From contig JABZKU010000023.1 in NCBI GenBank assembly GCA_015257125.1, positions 1 to 39,181 of the forward strand: a stretch of 39,181 nt of DNA. Direction: 5' to 3'. Below the pieces are notes generated by a model. The model was not told the DNA's origin, did no database searches, and saw nothing but the letters and a program-made list of their open reading frames with translations. The translations under genes and the position numbers were made by a program. The stretch comes from Prevotellaceae bacterium. Its GTDB lineage: Bacteria > Bacteroidota > Bacteroidia > Bacteroidales > Bacteroidaceae. Numbering within the stretch: the first letter of the stretch is position 1; every line of letters begins with the position of its first letter. Positions 8,259-16,564 of the stretch are shown here, piece after piece.

Positions 8259-9371
8259 TTAGTCTTTCACTTCCTCCCACCATCGATCGAAAGTTTGCGT
8301 CTTGTTGTTCAACAGCACCACCTCTCCGATGCGTGGGGTGAGCAAAGGTAGATTTTCACGCTCGGCGGCAGCGGAAAGTAGGCGGAGCGGTTCGTCCCAC
8401 TCGTGACGAGCGAGCGCAAACTTACTATTATGAATCGGAAGCACATGACGCGGCGCCAAATCGCGGATGGCCTGTACCACTTGTTCGGGCATCATGTGAA
8501 TATACGCCCAATCTTCATTGTATTGTCCGTTTTCGATGAGCGCCCAATCGACGTTACCGAAACGCTCGCGCACCTTTTTGAAGCGCTCGTCGTAGCCTCC
8601 GTCGCCAGAAAAGTAGATTTTTCGCGTCGGGCTCTCAAGCAAGAAAGCCGCCCATAGGGTATTGCCGGGATGCAAGGCGCGTCCTGAGAAGTGCTGTGTG
8701 GAAAGGCAGTGGAGTTCCACCCCGTTGCCAAGTGAAGTGCGCTCCTCCCAATCCAATTCTGTGATGCGATCGGCCGGATAGCCCCAGCGTTCGAGATGTT
8801 CGCCCACACCGAGGGGACAAACCACGCGGCCAATGCGTTCGCGAATCGCCTTCACGGTGCGATAGTCCAAATGGTCGTAGTGATCATGGGTGATGATCAG
8901 CACATCTGTGCGCGGCAGTTCGTCGATTGTGTAGCCATTGCTGCCTTTGAAGGGGGTAATCATCCACGAAAAAGGAGAAGCGGCCTTGAGCACGGGATCG
9001 ACGAGCACGGAAAGGCCGTCAGTGTGAACAAACACCGACGAGTGGCCGAGCCAAACCAGTGCGTCGTCGCCACTTTGTGCCAAAGAGTCGAGCGAAGTGT
9101 GGACAAAGGGCAATGGTTTACCGGGGGTGATGCGATCGGGGCGGTCGAAAAGAAAATCTTTCAGCCGTTGCACAAACGATTTCGATCCGGCCATGGTGGG
9201 CGCGTTGCGAAGATTGTGGAAACGCCCGTTGCGATAATGAGGCGAACGCTCGATGCGCGCCAAGCGTTCGCCGCGCGGCGCACGACCGAAGACAGGATGC
9301 TGCAGCACAATGACGGTGATGAGCGCCACACCGAGGAGAATAGAGAAGAAAATAGTCATAAAACGTTTCAT
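8259..9371 (-). CDS. Membrane-anchored metallo-beta-lactamase-fold hydrolase (UlaG/NAPE-PLD-like)
   Basis: 370 residues from the ATG at 9371. The N-terminus (MKRFMTIFFSILLGVALITVIVL region) is a signal anchor, placing the enzyme on the outer side of the inner membrane or as a secreted form. The catalytic domain begins near residue 104 (ALVWLGHSSV) and has the zinc motif THDHYDHLD (161-169), then later ligands in STQHFSGR, FSGDGGYD and LPIHNSKF. WLGHSSV, FSGDGGY and HNSKF are typical of the UlaG / NAPE-phospholipase D branch, which cleaves lactones or phosphodiesters. The substrate here is unknown. The frame stays open 16 codons further upstream to 9419, but I prefer 9371 because the hydrophobic anchor starts there. 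Confidence 0.85.
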   Translation of the reverse strand: MKRFMTIFFSILLGVALITVIVLQHPVFGRAPRGERLARIERSPHYRNGRFHNLRNAPTMAGSKSFVQRLKDFLFDRPDRITPGKPLPFVHTSLDSLAQSGDDALVWLGHSSVFVHTDGLSVLVDPVLKAASPFSWMITPFKGSNGYTIDELPRTDVLIITHDHYDHLDYRTVKAIRERIGRVVCPLGVGEHLERWGYPADRITELDWEERTSLGNGVELHCLSTQHFSGRALHPGNTLWAAFLLESPTRKIYFSGDGGYDERFKKVRERFGNVDWALIENGQYNEDWAYIHMMPEQVVQAIRDLAPRHVLPIHNSKFALARHEWDEPLRLLSAAAERENLPLLTPRIGEVVLLNNKTQTFDRWWEEVKD

Positions 9372-9404
9372 CCGTAGCGTAGTTAGTACTGTGATGGGGG
9401 ATAT

Positions 9405-9426
9405 GGGCAAAAAAGCCACTTGTTTT
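9405..9426 (+). repeat. Small GGGC-A6-GCC hairpin repeat with TTGTTTT tail
   Basis: GGGCAAAAAAGCC followed by ACTTGTTTT. It resembles 145-165 (GGGCAAAAACGCCC, TTGTTTT), 12080-12099 and 21959-21980. It is the only notable item in the gap 9372-9509 upstream of the hydrolase gene, apart from that gene's presumed but unrecognised promoter. Confidence 0.35.
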
Positions 9427-9509
9427 ATGGCTGTGCAATAATTGTGCCTGACGAAGTAGTGGGTTGCGGAGCGAACGACGGGAACGGGACAGTCATTGCA
9501 GAGAAGGAG

Positions 9510-9542
9510 AAAAGGGGAGCACGCATCTGTGCCTCCCCTTTT
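9510..9542 (-). terminator. Terminator of fusA2
   Basis: On the minus strand an AAAAGGGGAGGCAC arm pairs with GTGC-TCCCCTTTT around ATGC with one bulged base. A pyrimidine-rich TTTTCTCC tail follows. It lies 35 bases after the fusA2 stop. Confidence 0.75.
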
Positions 9543-9576
9543 CTGTATTCTCTATATATTGTCCCAAAGAAAGATT

Positions 9577-11730
9577 TTATTCTTCTTCGTGCTGTGCGTG
9601 ATCGGCGATGAGCTTTTGTTGCAGATCACCGGGCACGAGTTCGTAGCTGGCAAACTTCATGATGAACGATGCGCGTCCGCCGGTAAGGCTCGAGAGTGCT
9701 GTGGCGTAGCTGCTCATTTCGCTGAGCGGCACCTTGGCTTGGAGTTTCTCGTAGCCGTTTTCGGAGGTCATGCCCACAATCATGCCGCGGCGGCCTTGGA
9801 GGTCGCTCATCACATCGCCCATCTTTTCAGACGGCACGAAGACTTCAACGTCGTAGATCGGTTCGAGAATCTTCGGCCCCGCTTCGCGGAAGGCGGCGGA
9901 GAAGGCATTGCGACCGGCCAACATGAAGGAAACTTCGTTGCTGTCGACGGGGTGCATCTTACCATCGTACACGATGACGCGGACATCACGGGCATAAGAA
10001 CCGGTGAGTGGGCCTTGTTCCATGCGACTCATCACACCTTTGAGGATGGCGGGCATGAAGCGCGTGTCGATGGCACCGCCGACCACGCTGTTGATGAAGA
10101 CGAGTTTGCCGCCCCATTCGAGGTCGATCTCTTCTTTGCCGCGTGGTGTGATGCGAATCTCCTGATTGCCGAACTTAAACATCGTGGGTTCGGGCATCCC
10201 TTCGAAGTAGGGTTCGACGATGAGGTGCACTTCACCGAATTGTCCGGCACCGCCCGATTGTTTCTTGTGGCGATAGTCTGCGCGTGCGGCTTTGGTGAGC
10301 GTCTCGCGGTAGGGAATGCGCTGTTCGGCGAACTCCACTTTGATTTTGTCGATGTTTTCGAGAATCCACTTCAGCGTGCGCAGGTGGAACTCACCCTGTC
10401 CGTGCACGAGAATTTGGCGCAACTCCTTGCTTTGTTCCACCACCCACGTGGGATCTTCCTGACGCAGGCGTGTGAGGGCGGCCATCATCTTTTCGGTGTC
10501 GGCTTCGTTGACGGCACGGATGGCGCGGGTGAATTTGGAGTTGGGATATTTGATGAAGTTGAAGCGGTGGTCGCATTGTTTGTCGTTGAGCGTGTTGCCC
10601 GTGCGCACGTCTTTCAACTTCACGGTGCAACCGATGTCACCGGCCGAAAGCTGTTCGACCTTATCGCGGTTGGCACCCGAGCACACAAAAAGCTGTGCCA
10701 TGCGTTCTTTCGATCCGCGATCGGCGTTGGTGAGATCGTCGCCTTCGCGTACCACACCACTCATCACCTTGAAATACTGGACTTCGCCGATGTGCGGTTC
10801 GACGCCCGTCTTGAAGAAATAGACGCTGGTGGGTGCCTTCTCGTCGGGGCAGACTTCCTCACCGCGGGTGTTGTGCACCTTCGGCATTTCGTCGACGAAG
10901 GGAACGACGTTGCCTAAGAATTCCATGAGGCGTCCTACGCCCATGTCCTTGCCTGCGCAGACGCAGAAGACAGGGAAGATGCTGCGGGTGACCAATCCCT
11001 TGCGGATGCCCTCGCGCATTTCGTCTTCCGTGAGTTGTTCGGTCTCAAAGAACTTCTCCATGAGTCCTTCGTCGTTTTCTGCTGCCGCTTCCACGAGGGC
11101 TTTGTGCATGGCCTGCGCCTTTTCGAGTTGGTCGGCGGGGATTTCCTCCACGATGGGTTCGCCGCCTTCCTCCTTCCACGTGAGTTTTTTCATGAGAATC
11201 ACGTCGATGAGGCTGTTGAATCCCGGGCCGGTGGTGAGGGGATACTGAACGGGCACCACTTTGGAGCCGTAGATGTTTTGCAAGTCGTCGAGAATCAGCT
11301 CATAATCGCAGTTTTCATGGTCGAGTTGATTGACGAGGAAGATGACCGGCTTACAGAGTTTCTCGGTGTAGCGGAAGTGGTTTTGTGTTCCCACCTCCAC
11401 TCCGAAAGCACCGTTGAGCAAAAGCAACGCAGTGTCGGTAACATTGAGGGCCGTGAGCGCTGCACCGACGAAATCATCGGAACCCGGGCAGTCAATCAGG
11501 TTGAGTTTCTTGCCTTTCCACTCCACATGGAATGCAGTTGAGAAGACAGAATATCCATATTCCTGTTCGACGGGGAAATAATCGGAGACGGTATTTTTCT
11601 GCGTGATGCGTCCGCGCCGTTGGAGGGCTCCTGCGTGGTAGAGGAGGCACTCTGTGAGCGTAGTTTTGCCGGAACGATCATTGCCGAGGAGGGCGATGTT
11701 TTTGATGTCGTGCGAATTGTAGACCTTCAT
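9577..11730 (-). CDS. fusA2: EF-G paralogue EF-G2, probably without normal GTPase activity
   Basis: 717 residues from the ATG at 11730. Domain order is that of EF-G: G domain (1-~280), beta-barrel domain II, domain III, domain IV (HKKQSGGAGQFGEVHL) and domain V. The sequence start (MKVYNSHDIKNIALLG) and many blocks match, from memory, Bacteroides EF-G2 (BT2167 in B. thetaiotaomicron). That protein is reported to translocate ribosomes without GTP hydrolysis and to be needed in the gut and under carbon limitation. Consistent with this, the P-loop is GNDRSGKT, switch II reads DCPGSDDF (80-87) instead of DTPGHVDF, so the catalytic His is Ser84, and G4 is NQLD (134-137) instead of NKxD. The frame is open upstream to 11844, but homologues start at 11730. 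It is monocistronic; promoter candidate at 11842-11871. Confidence 0.93.
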   Translation of the reverse strand: MKVYNSHDIKNIALLGNDRSGKTTLTECLLYHAGALQRRGRITQKNTVSDYFPVEQEYGYSVFSTAFHVEWKGKKLNLIDCPGSDDFVGAALTALNVTDTALLLLNGAFGVEVGTQNHFRYTEKLCKPVIFLVNQLDHENCDYELILDDLQNIYGSKVVPVQYPLTTGPGFNSLIDVILMKKLTWKEEGGEPIVEEIPADQLEKAQAMHKALVEAAAENDEGLMEKFFETEQLTEDEMREGIRKGLVTRSIFPVFCVCAGKDMGVGRLMEFLGNVVPFVDEMPKVHNTRGEEVCPDEKAPTSVYFFKTGVEPHIGEVQYFKVMSGVVREGDDLTNADRGSKERMAQLFVCSGANRDKVEQLSAGDIGCTVKLKDVRTGNTLNDKQCDHRFNFIKYPNSKFTRAIRAVNEADTEKMMAALTRLRQEDPTWVVEQSKELRQILVHGQGEFHLRTLKWILENIDKIKVEFAEQRIPYRETLTKAARADYRHKKQSGGAGQFGEVHLIVEPYFEGMPEPTMFKFGNQEIRITPRGKEEIDLEWGGKLVFINSVVGGAIDTRFMPAILKGVMSRMEQGPLTGSYARDVRVIVYDGKMHPVDSNEVSFMLAGRNAFSAAFREAGPKILEPIYDVEVFVPSEKMGDVMSDLQGRRGMIVGMTSENGYEKLQAKVPLSEMSSYATALSSLTGGRASFIMKFASYELVPGDLQQKLIADHAQHEEE

Positions 11731-11841
11731 GTTGGGTAGAGATTTAGGCAGAGCCGTTGAACGGAGGTCGAGCGGCTGTTTCTTAACTTTCTGTCGTTGT
11801 TTATGACTGGTTATTGCCAAGTCGACCTTTATTTTCGAGCG

Positions 11842-11871
11842 CAAATTACAAAGAAAATTCGAATGAGCAAA
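11842..11871 (-). promoter_or_regulatory. Candidate fusA2 promoter
   Basis: Minus strand: TTTG (11871-11868), 19-base spacer, then TAATTTG (11848-11842), one base short of TAnnTTTG. It would give a ~105-base 5' leader. In B. thetaiotaomicron fusA2 is driven by the starvation regulator Cur and has a long leader; no Cur site can be recognised here by eye. Confidence 0.4.
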
Positions 11872-12019
11872 TTTTCGCCCCGAAAAATCGTTTTCCGGTT
11901 GTGTTTTTTCCTCGCTTCGTGCCCAAGAAGTGTCGGCATGCTCGCTTTTTGCGGTTCAAAACGGCGGGAGGTGCACACGCTGGCGGGGCGTTCGGGATGG
12001 GGATAGGCCGAAGGCAAAA

Positions 12020-12057
12020 AAAACTCCACTGCTTTACGCCGAAAGCAGAGGAGTTTT
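12020..12057. terminator. Orphan terminator-like hairpin upstream of fusA2
   Basis: 16-base arms AAAACTCCACTGCTTT (12020-12035) and AAAGCAGAGGAGTTTT (12042-12057) with one mismatch. U-runs occur on both strands (T5 after the plus arm, seven U on the minus side). The rho transcript already ends at 12254-12285, so this one has no obvious gene to terminate. It could end a short unknown RNA or act in a longer fusA2 leader. Confidence 0.65.
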
Positions 12058-12065
12058 TGAAAATA

Positions 12066-12098
12066 GTGCACGACTTTGTGGCGAAAATCCCCTTGTTT
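12066..12098 (+). repeat. Degenerate 33-base intergenic repeat, copy 2
   Basis: Aligns without gaps, but weakly, with 111-143, 19979-20011 and 27503-27535 (shared ACGACTTT and GCGAAAA blocks). It also contains the CCCTTGTTTT tail seen at 156-165. The rest of 12099-12253 holds nothing I recognise. Confidence 0.3.
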
Positions 12099-12253
12099 TG
12101 GGGCACAGTCAGAGTGCAAATGGCGCGAGGTGCGCTTTTGGGCGTATTTTGTGCGCCGTCGTGAAGTCTTGGTGACCGCTTTGCATGGGCGGACGATGAG
12201 AGGGAATACCGACGACGCGAGGCAGCGGAGCAAAACGGTGGCGGGATAAAAAG

Positions 12254-12285
12254 AAGAGCAGCTTCCGTTGGAGGAAACTGCTCTT
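12254..12285 (-). terminator. Terminator of rho
   Basis: 13-base arms AAGAGCAGCTTCC (12254-12266) and GGAAACTGCTCTT (12273-12285) with one G-U type mismatch. On the minus strand the hairpin is followed by CTTTTT. It lies 30 bases past the rho stop. Confidence 0.88.
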
Positions 12286-12315
12286 GGTGCTGTCCGCAAG
12301 TTAGCGGGAAAAAAC

Positions 12316-14436
12316 TTATTTGTTCATTGTAGCCAAGAATTCTTCGTTGGAGAGCGAATTTTCGAGGTTCTTCTTCACGAAATTCATGGCTTCCATGCTG
12401 TTCATGTCGCCCATGTAGTTGCGCAAGACGTACATTCTGTTGAGTGTGTTCTCGTCGAGGAGCAAATCGTCGCGGCGTGTCGAACTTTGAATGAGGTTGA
12501 CGGCGGGGAAGATGCGCTTGTTGGCGAGCGAGCGGTCGAGTTGCAATTCCATGTTGCCCGTTCCTTTGAACTCCTCGAAGATCACTTCGTCCATTTTCGA
12601 GCCGGTGTCGATGAGCGCTGTGGCGATAATGGTGAGCGATCCACCGCCTTCGATGTTACGTGCGGCACCAAAAAAACGTTTGGGCTTTTGCAATGCGTTG
12701 GCGTCCACACCGCCGGTGAGAATCTTGCCCGATGCGGGAGCCGTTGTGTTGAAGGCACGCGCCAAACGGGTGATCGAATCGAGGAAAATGACGACGTCGT
12801 GACCGCATTCTACCATGCGCTTGGCTTTATCCAACACCATTTGCGCGATACGTACGTGACGTGCTGCGGGTTCGTCGAAGGTAGAGGCGATGACTTCTGC
12901 ATTGACGGTGCGCGCCATGTCGGTTACTTCTTCGGGACGCTCGTCGATGAGGAGCATCATGAGGTAAGTGTCGGGATAGTTGGCGGCAATGGCGTTGGCG
13001 ATCTGCTTCATCAGAATCGTCTTACCCGTTTTGGGCTGCGCGACGATGAGTGCGCGCTGTCCTTTGCCGATGGGCGAAAACAAGTCGACGACGCGGCAGG
13101 CCAAAGGTGTGTTGCTGCCGTTAGAGAGTTTGAACTGTTCGTCGGGAAAGAGCGGGGTGAGGTGCTCAAAAGCCACGCGATCGCGCACTTGCTGGGGATC
13201 TAAGCCGTTGATGCGGTCAATACTCACCAAAGAGAAGTACTTTTCTCCTTCGCGGGGGACTTTTACTTTGCAATCCACCACGTCGCCCATCTTCAACGCG
13301 TGGCTGCGAATCTGATATTGCGAGACGAAGACATCGTCGGGCGAGGGCATATAATTATAATCCGATGAACGGAGGAAACCAATGCCTTGGGGATCGACTT
13401 CCAGCACACCGCTGGCATCGATAATGAGGTCTTTCTGTTCGGGAACAGGCTGGGGAGCAAATGTTTTTCCCTCGGCGCGTGCCTGCAACTGCTGTTGTAT
13501 GAGCACGTCGTCCTTGAAGCGATGGAATTTGGGTGCGCTGTGTTGCGGTTCAACCGGTGCATAAGCGGGCGCCGGACGTGAGAAAGGTTCGCTTTCGCCG
13601 AAGGAATAGTCGTTGAAATCGACCACCGGCACATCTTCTACGATGATAAAATCTTTGCCGTCGGTGGGTTTTGCAACACTTTGCGCAGGAGCCGGTTTCG
13701 ACTCGGGAGCCTCCTCCGTTTTGTTGAGCGAAGCGGCGGCTTCGTTGCGCAGGCGGAAGTGTTCGGAGAGAGAAGATATCGACGGAGTGGCTTCTTCTTT
13801 CTCGCCGGCTTCGGCTTGTTGCTTCATCTGCTCGAGAATGAAATCGGGGAGGTCGGGATCGTAAGTGATGGTGTTCGACTTTTTAGCCTCGGGTTGTGCT
13901 GGTTCTGCCGACTCTTCGGCAGTTGCCGTCGCAGCCTCGGGCATCTCGACCGCTGTCTCGGCGAGTTTCTCCTCCTGTGCGGGGGCTGTGGCCGTTTCTT
14001 CCGCTGCAAGTTGTTCCTCCATGGCCTTTCGGGCTTCCACCTCGGCTTTGGTGGGGCGTCCGCGCTTGCGTTTGGGCGCTTCGACCACCACTTCTTCCTG
14101 CCCGACGAGCGCTTCTGCAGCGGCCGCGGCTTCTACGCGCGCTTTCTCCGCAATTTGGCGTTTGGCGGCGCGCTCATCGCGTGTGCTGTCGAAGCGTTCG
14201 CTTTCTCCGGCCTGCGTGGCGGAGTAGACATGATCGTGCGGTGCCGCAATGATGCGCCGTCTTTTGGGAGCAGGCTCCACAGTGCCGGCTGTCATTTCGG
14301 CTTGTCGATCTAAAATATCGTAAACGAGCTGAGCTTTCACGTCACTATAGCTGTTGGGCGTCTTCAATTCAACAGCAATCGCCTTGAGTTCGTCGACCCT
14401 CATGGCAAGGAGTTGCTCTTTCGTGTGTTGAGGCAT
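12316..14436 (-). CDS. rho: Transcription termination factor Rho with long disordered insertion
   Basis: 706 residues from the ATG at 14436, versus 419 in E. coli. The N-terminal Rho-N/SAP-like helices (TKEQLLAMRVDELKAIAVEL) are followed by ~220 residues of low-complexity Ala/Glu/Pro-rich sequence. This carries basic KRRR and an AT-hook-like KRKRGRP (about 122-128). Then come the RNA-binding cold-shock domain (SGVLEVDPQGIGFLRS, NYMPSPDDVFVS) and the ATPase core with P-loop PKTGKT (about 468), Walker B VVIFLDSITRLARA, the Q-loop region and R-loop GTGNMELQLDR. The hexamer threads RNA and releases RNA polymerase. Bacteroidota Rho proteins share this insertion; in B. thetaiotaomicron it is reported to drive phase separation. 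A 5' leader of about 145 bases could serve autoregulation. An upstream in-frame start at 14481 is less likely. Confidence 0.96.
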   Translation of the reverse strand: MPQHTKEQLLAMRVDELKAIAVELKTPNSYSDVKAQLVYDILDRQAEMTAGTVEPAPKRRRIIAAPHDHVYSATQAGESERFDSTRDERAAKRQIAEKARVEAAAAAEALVGQEEVVVEAPKRKRGRPTKAEVEARKAMEEQLAAEETATAPAQEEKLAETAVEMPEAATATAEESAEPAQPEAKKSNTITYDPDLPDFILEQMKQQAEAGEKEEATPSISSLSEHFRLRNEAAASLNKTEEAPESKPAPAQSVAKPTDGKDFIIVEDVPVVDFNDYSFGESEPFSRPAPAYAPVEPQHSAPKFHRFKDDVLIQQQLQARAEGKTFAPQPVPEQKDLIIDASGVLEVDPQGIGFLRSSDYNYMPSPDDVFVSQYQIRSHALKMGDVVDCKVKVPREGEKYFSLVSIDRINGLDPQQVRDRVAFEHLTPLFPDEQFKLSNGSNTPLACRVVDLFSPIGKGQRALIVAQPKTGKTILMKQIANAIAANYPDTYLMMLLIDERPEEVTDMARTVNAEVIASTFDEPAARHVRIAQMVLDKAKRMVECGHDVVIFLDSITRLARAFNTTAPASGKILTGGVDANALQKPKRFFGAARNIEGGGSLTIIATALIDTGSKMDEVIFEEFKGTGNMELQLDRSLANKRIFPAVNLIQSSTRRDDLLLDENTLNRMYVLRNYMGDMNSMEAMNFVKKNLENSLSNEEFLATMNK

Positions 14437-14586
14437 AAGAGGATGGGGTAGTATTCTGGAATAGATCGCAGGAAACAGCATCTCGGTGTGGGATGCTCAT
14501 GGATAAGTCTGAAGAATGGTGGAGAAATCACGGTATAACTCCAATCGGAGTAAGTGAAAATGCCTGCAATCCTCATTTTCACGCCG

Positions 14587-14594
14587 CGAATTTA
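14587..14594 (-). promoter_or_regulatory. Possible -7 element of the rho promoter
   Basis: TAAATTCG on the minus strand, one base off TAnnTTTG; the -33 element is unclear. It would give a leader of about 145 bases. It faces the ABC-F gene promoter. Confidence 0.3.
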
Positions 14595-14638
14595 CAAACA
14601 AATCGCGGTAATGAGCGAAAACTCTCCCTGTTTTTTTG

Positions 14639-14646
14639 TATTTTCG
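14639..14646 (+). promoter_or_regulatory. Possible -7 element of the ABC-F promoter
   Basis: TATTTTCG, one base off TAnnTTTG, 22 bases before the ATG at 14669. No convincing -33 element. Confidence 0.35.
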
Positions 14647-14668
14647 CTTGTATAATCAATAGTATAGC

Positions 14669-16537
14669 ATGGCGACTCCCTATCTTGACATACAAAATCT
14701 GACGAAAAGCATCGGCGACCTCGTCCTTTTCGAAGATATCTCGTTCAGCGTGTCCGAAGGTCAGCACGTTGGGCTCATAGCCCGCAACGGTGCCGGAAAA
14801 TCTACCCTGTTGGGGCTGATAGCCGGCAAGGACAGTCCCGACAGTGGCGACATTGTGTTTCAAAAAGGCTTGCGCGTTGGGATGTTGGAGCAACAACCGG
14901 ACTTTGATCCCGAGATGTCGGTGTTACAAGCCGTGGCCGGGCGGTTGCGTGCCGAGTATGCGTCGCTACTCATCGCCGAAGAAGGCGGAGAGCTGCAGGC
15001 GCACACCGAAACCTTTGACGCCGATGAAGAATGGAACGACATTCAACTGCGTGCCAAGCAGATTCTCACGCAACTTAAGATCGATAAACTCGACAAACCG
15101 GTGGGCTTGCTTTCCGGCGGTCAGCGCAAACGTGTGGCTTTGGCCTCGGTGCTGATCGCAAATCCCGATCTTCTCATTCTCGATGAGCCGACTAACCATC
15201 TCGATGTGGAGATGATCGAATGGTTGGAGAAGTATTTGCAGCGCAACACGAAGGCGTTGCTCCTCGTTACGCACGATCGTTATTTCCTCGACCGCGTGTG
15301 TCAGACCATTGTTGAGCTCGACGACCGCACGGCCTACACCTATCGCGGCAACTATGCCTACTATTTGGAGAAACGCGACGAGCGCATTGCGGCAACCAAC
15401 GCGAATATCGACCGCGCCCGCAATTTATATCGGAAAGAGCTCGACTGGATGCGCAGACAGCCCCAGGCGCGTGCTCACAAAAGCCGTTCTCGCAAAGAAG
15501 CCTTCTACGAATTGGAGCAACAAGCGCGCCGCCGCACGGAAGAGCGCGCCGCGCGACTGAATGTCAAGGCCGGTTACATCGGTTCTAAGATCTTTGAGGC
15601 GGAATACGTGTCGAAATCGTTCGATGATGGCGTGGTGATCTTGAAAGACTTCTACTATAATTTCTCGCGCTTCGAGAAAATGGGCATTGTGGGCAATAAC
15701 GGTACGGGAAAAACCACCTTCATTCGTATGCTACTCGGTGAGGTTCCGCCCACTTCCGGCCGTTTTGTCATCGGCGAAACGGTGAAATTCGGCTATTTCT
15801 CGCAGGAGGGCATGCCCGTAGATGAGCAGATGAAAGTCATTGACGTGGTGCGTCGTGTGGCAGAAACGGTCGATTTGGGAGAAGGCCGCCATCTTACGGC
15901 GATGCAGTTCTTGAATCATTTTCTTTTTCCCCCCGCTCGCCAACAAGACTACGTCTATAAGCTCTCAGGTGGGGAGCGTCGTCGTTTACAACTCTGTTTG
16001 GTGCTGATGCAAGCCCCGAATTTCCTTATTCTTGACGAACCGACGAACGATCTCGACATTGCAACGCTTCAACTCCTTGAAGAATACTTGGCAGACTTCC
16101 GCGGTTGCGTCATCGTGGTGAGCCACGATCGCTATTTTATGGACCGTGTTGTCGATCATTTGTTGGTGTTTCGCGGAGAAGGCGTGGTCGACGACTTTCC
16201 GGGCAACTACTCTCAATACCGAGATTACCGCGAACTCAAAGAAAAAGAAGAAGTTCGCGAACAACGCGACCGACGTTCATCTGCCGAAGCGCGTAAACCC
16301 GTGCACGAAGGCAGCGACCGCAAGCGAAAACTCACCTACAAAGAAAAGCAGGAATACGAAGCGCTCGAACGCGACATCGCAACCCTCGAAGCCGAGAAGG
16401 CCAAAATTCACGAAGAGTTGGCTTCCGGCGCGCTCAGCGTGGAGCAAATCACAGAACACTCCAAGCGTTTGCCCGCCCTCGACGAAGAATTGGACGAAAA
16501 GTCGATGCGTTGGCTCGAACTCTCCGAGTGGGCGTAA
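14669..16537 (+). CDS. ABC-F ATPase (Uup/EttA-type, ribosome-associated)
   Basis: 622 residues with two ATP-binding cassettes and no membrane helices. Cassette 1 has Walker A ARNGAGKST, signature LSGGQRKR and Walker B LLILDEPTNHLD. A charged helical linker of the ABC-F type follows (about 235-300, RKELDWMRRQPQAR). Cassette 2 has VGNNGTGKTT, LSGGERRR and FLILDEPTNDLD. The last ~90 residues (EKQEYEALERDIATLEAEK) form a coiled coil like the Uup C-terminal domain. ABC-F proteins act on the ribosome or, for Uup, near branched DNA/ribosome assembly; none exports substrates. Antibiotic resistance is not implied. It is followed by rarA after 27 bases and probably forms an operon with it. Confidence 0.92.
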   Translation: MATPYLDIQNLTKSIGDLVLFEDISFSVSEGQHVGLIARNGAGKSTLLGLIAGKDSPDSGDIVFQKGLRVGMLEQQPDFDPEMSVLQAVAGRLRAEYASLLIAEEGGELQAHTETFDADEEWNDIQLRAKQILTQLKIDKLDKPVGLLSGGQRKRVALASVLIANPDLLILDEPTNHLDVEMIEWLEKYLQRNTKALLLVTHDRYFLDRVCQTIVELDDRTAYTYRGNYAYYLEKRDERIAATNANIDRARNLYRKELDWMRRQPQARAHKSRSRKEAFYELEQQARRRTEERAARLNVKAGYIGSKIFEAEYVSKSFDDGVVILKDFYYNFSRFEKMGIVGNNGTGKTTFIRMLLGEVPPTSGRFVIGETVKFGYFSQEGMPVDEQMKVIDVVRRVAETVDLGEGRHLTAMQFLNHFLFPPARQQDYVYKLSGGERRRLQLCLVLMQAPNFLILDEPTNDLDIATLQLLEEYLADFRGCVIVVSHDRYFMDRVVDHLLVFRGEGVVDDFPGNYSQYRDYRELKEKEEVREQRDRRSSAEARKPVHEGSDRKRKLTYKEKQEYEALERDIATLEAEKAKIHEELASGALSVEQITEHSKRLPALDEELDEKSMRWLELSEWA

Positions 16538-16564
16538 AGTTGAATCTCAAGTTTCAGACCAAAT

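Noticed and set aside
9496..10917. A 473-codon open frame on the plus strand
   Set aside because: Antisense shadow of fusA2, whose reading is strongly supported by family motifs.
11797..12006. Short plus-strand frame upstream of fusA2 (MSKFSPRKIVF start)
   Set aside because: No motif, poor composition, no promoter or binding site; it overlaps the candidate fusA2 promoter on the other strand.
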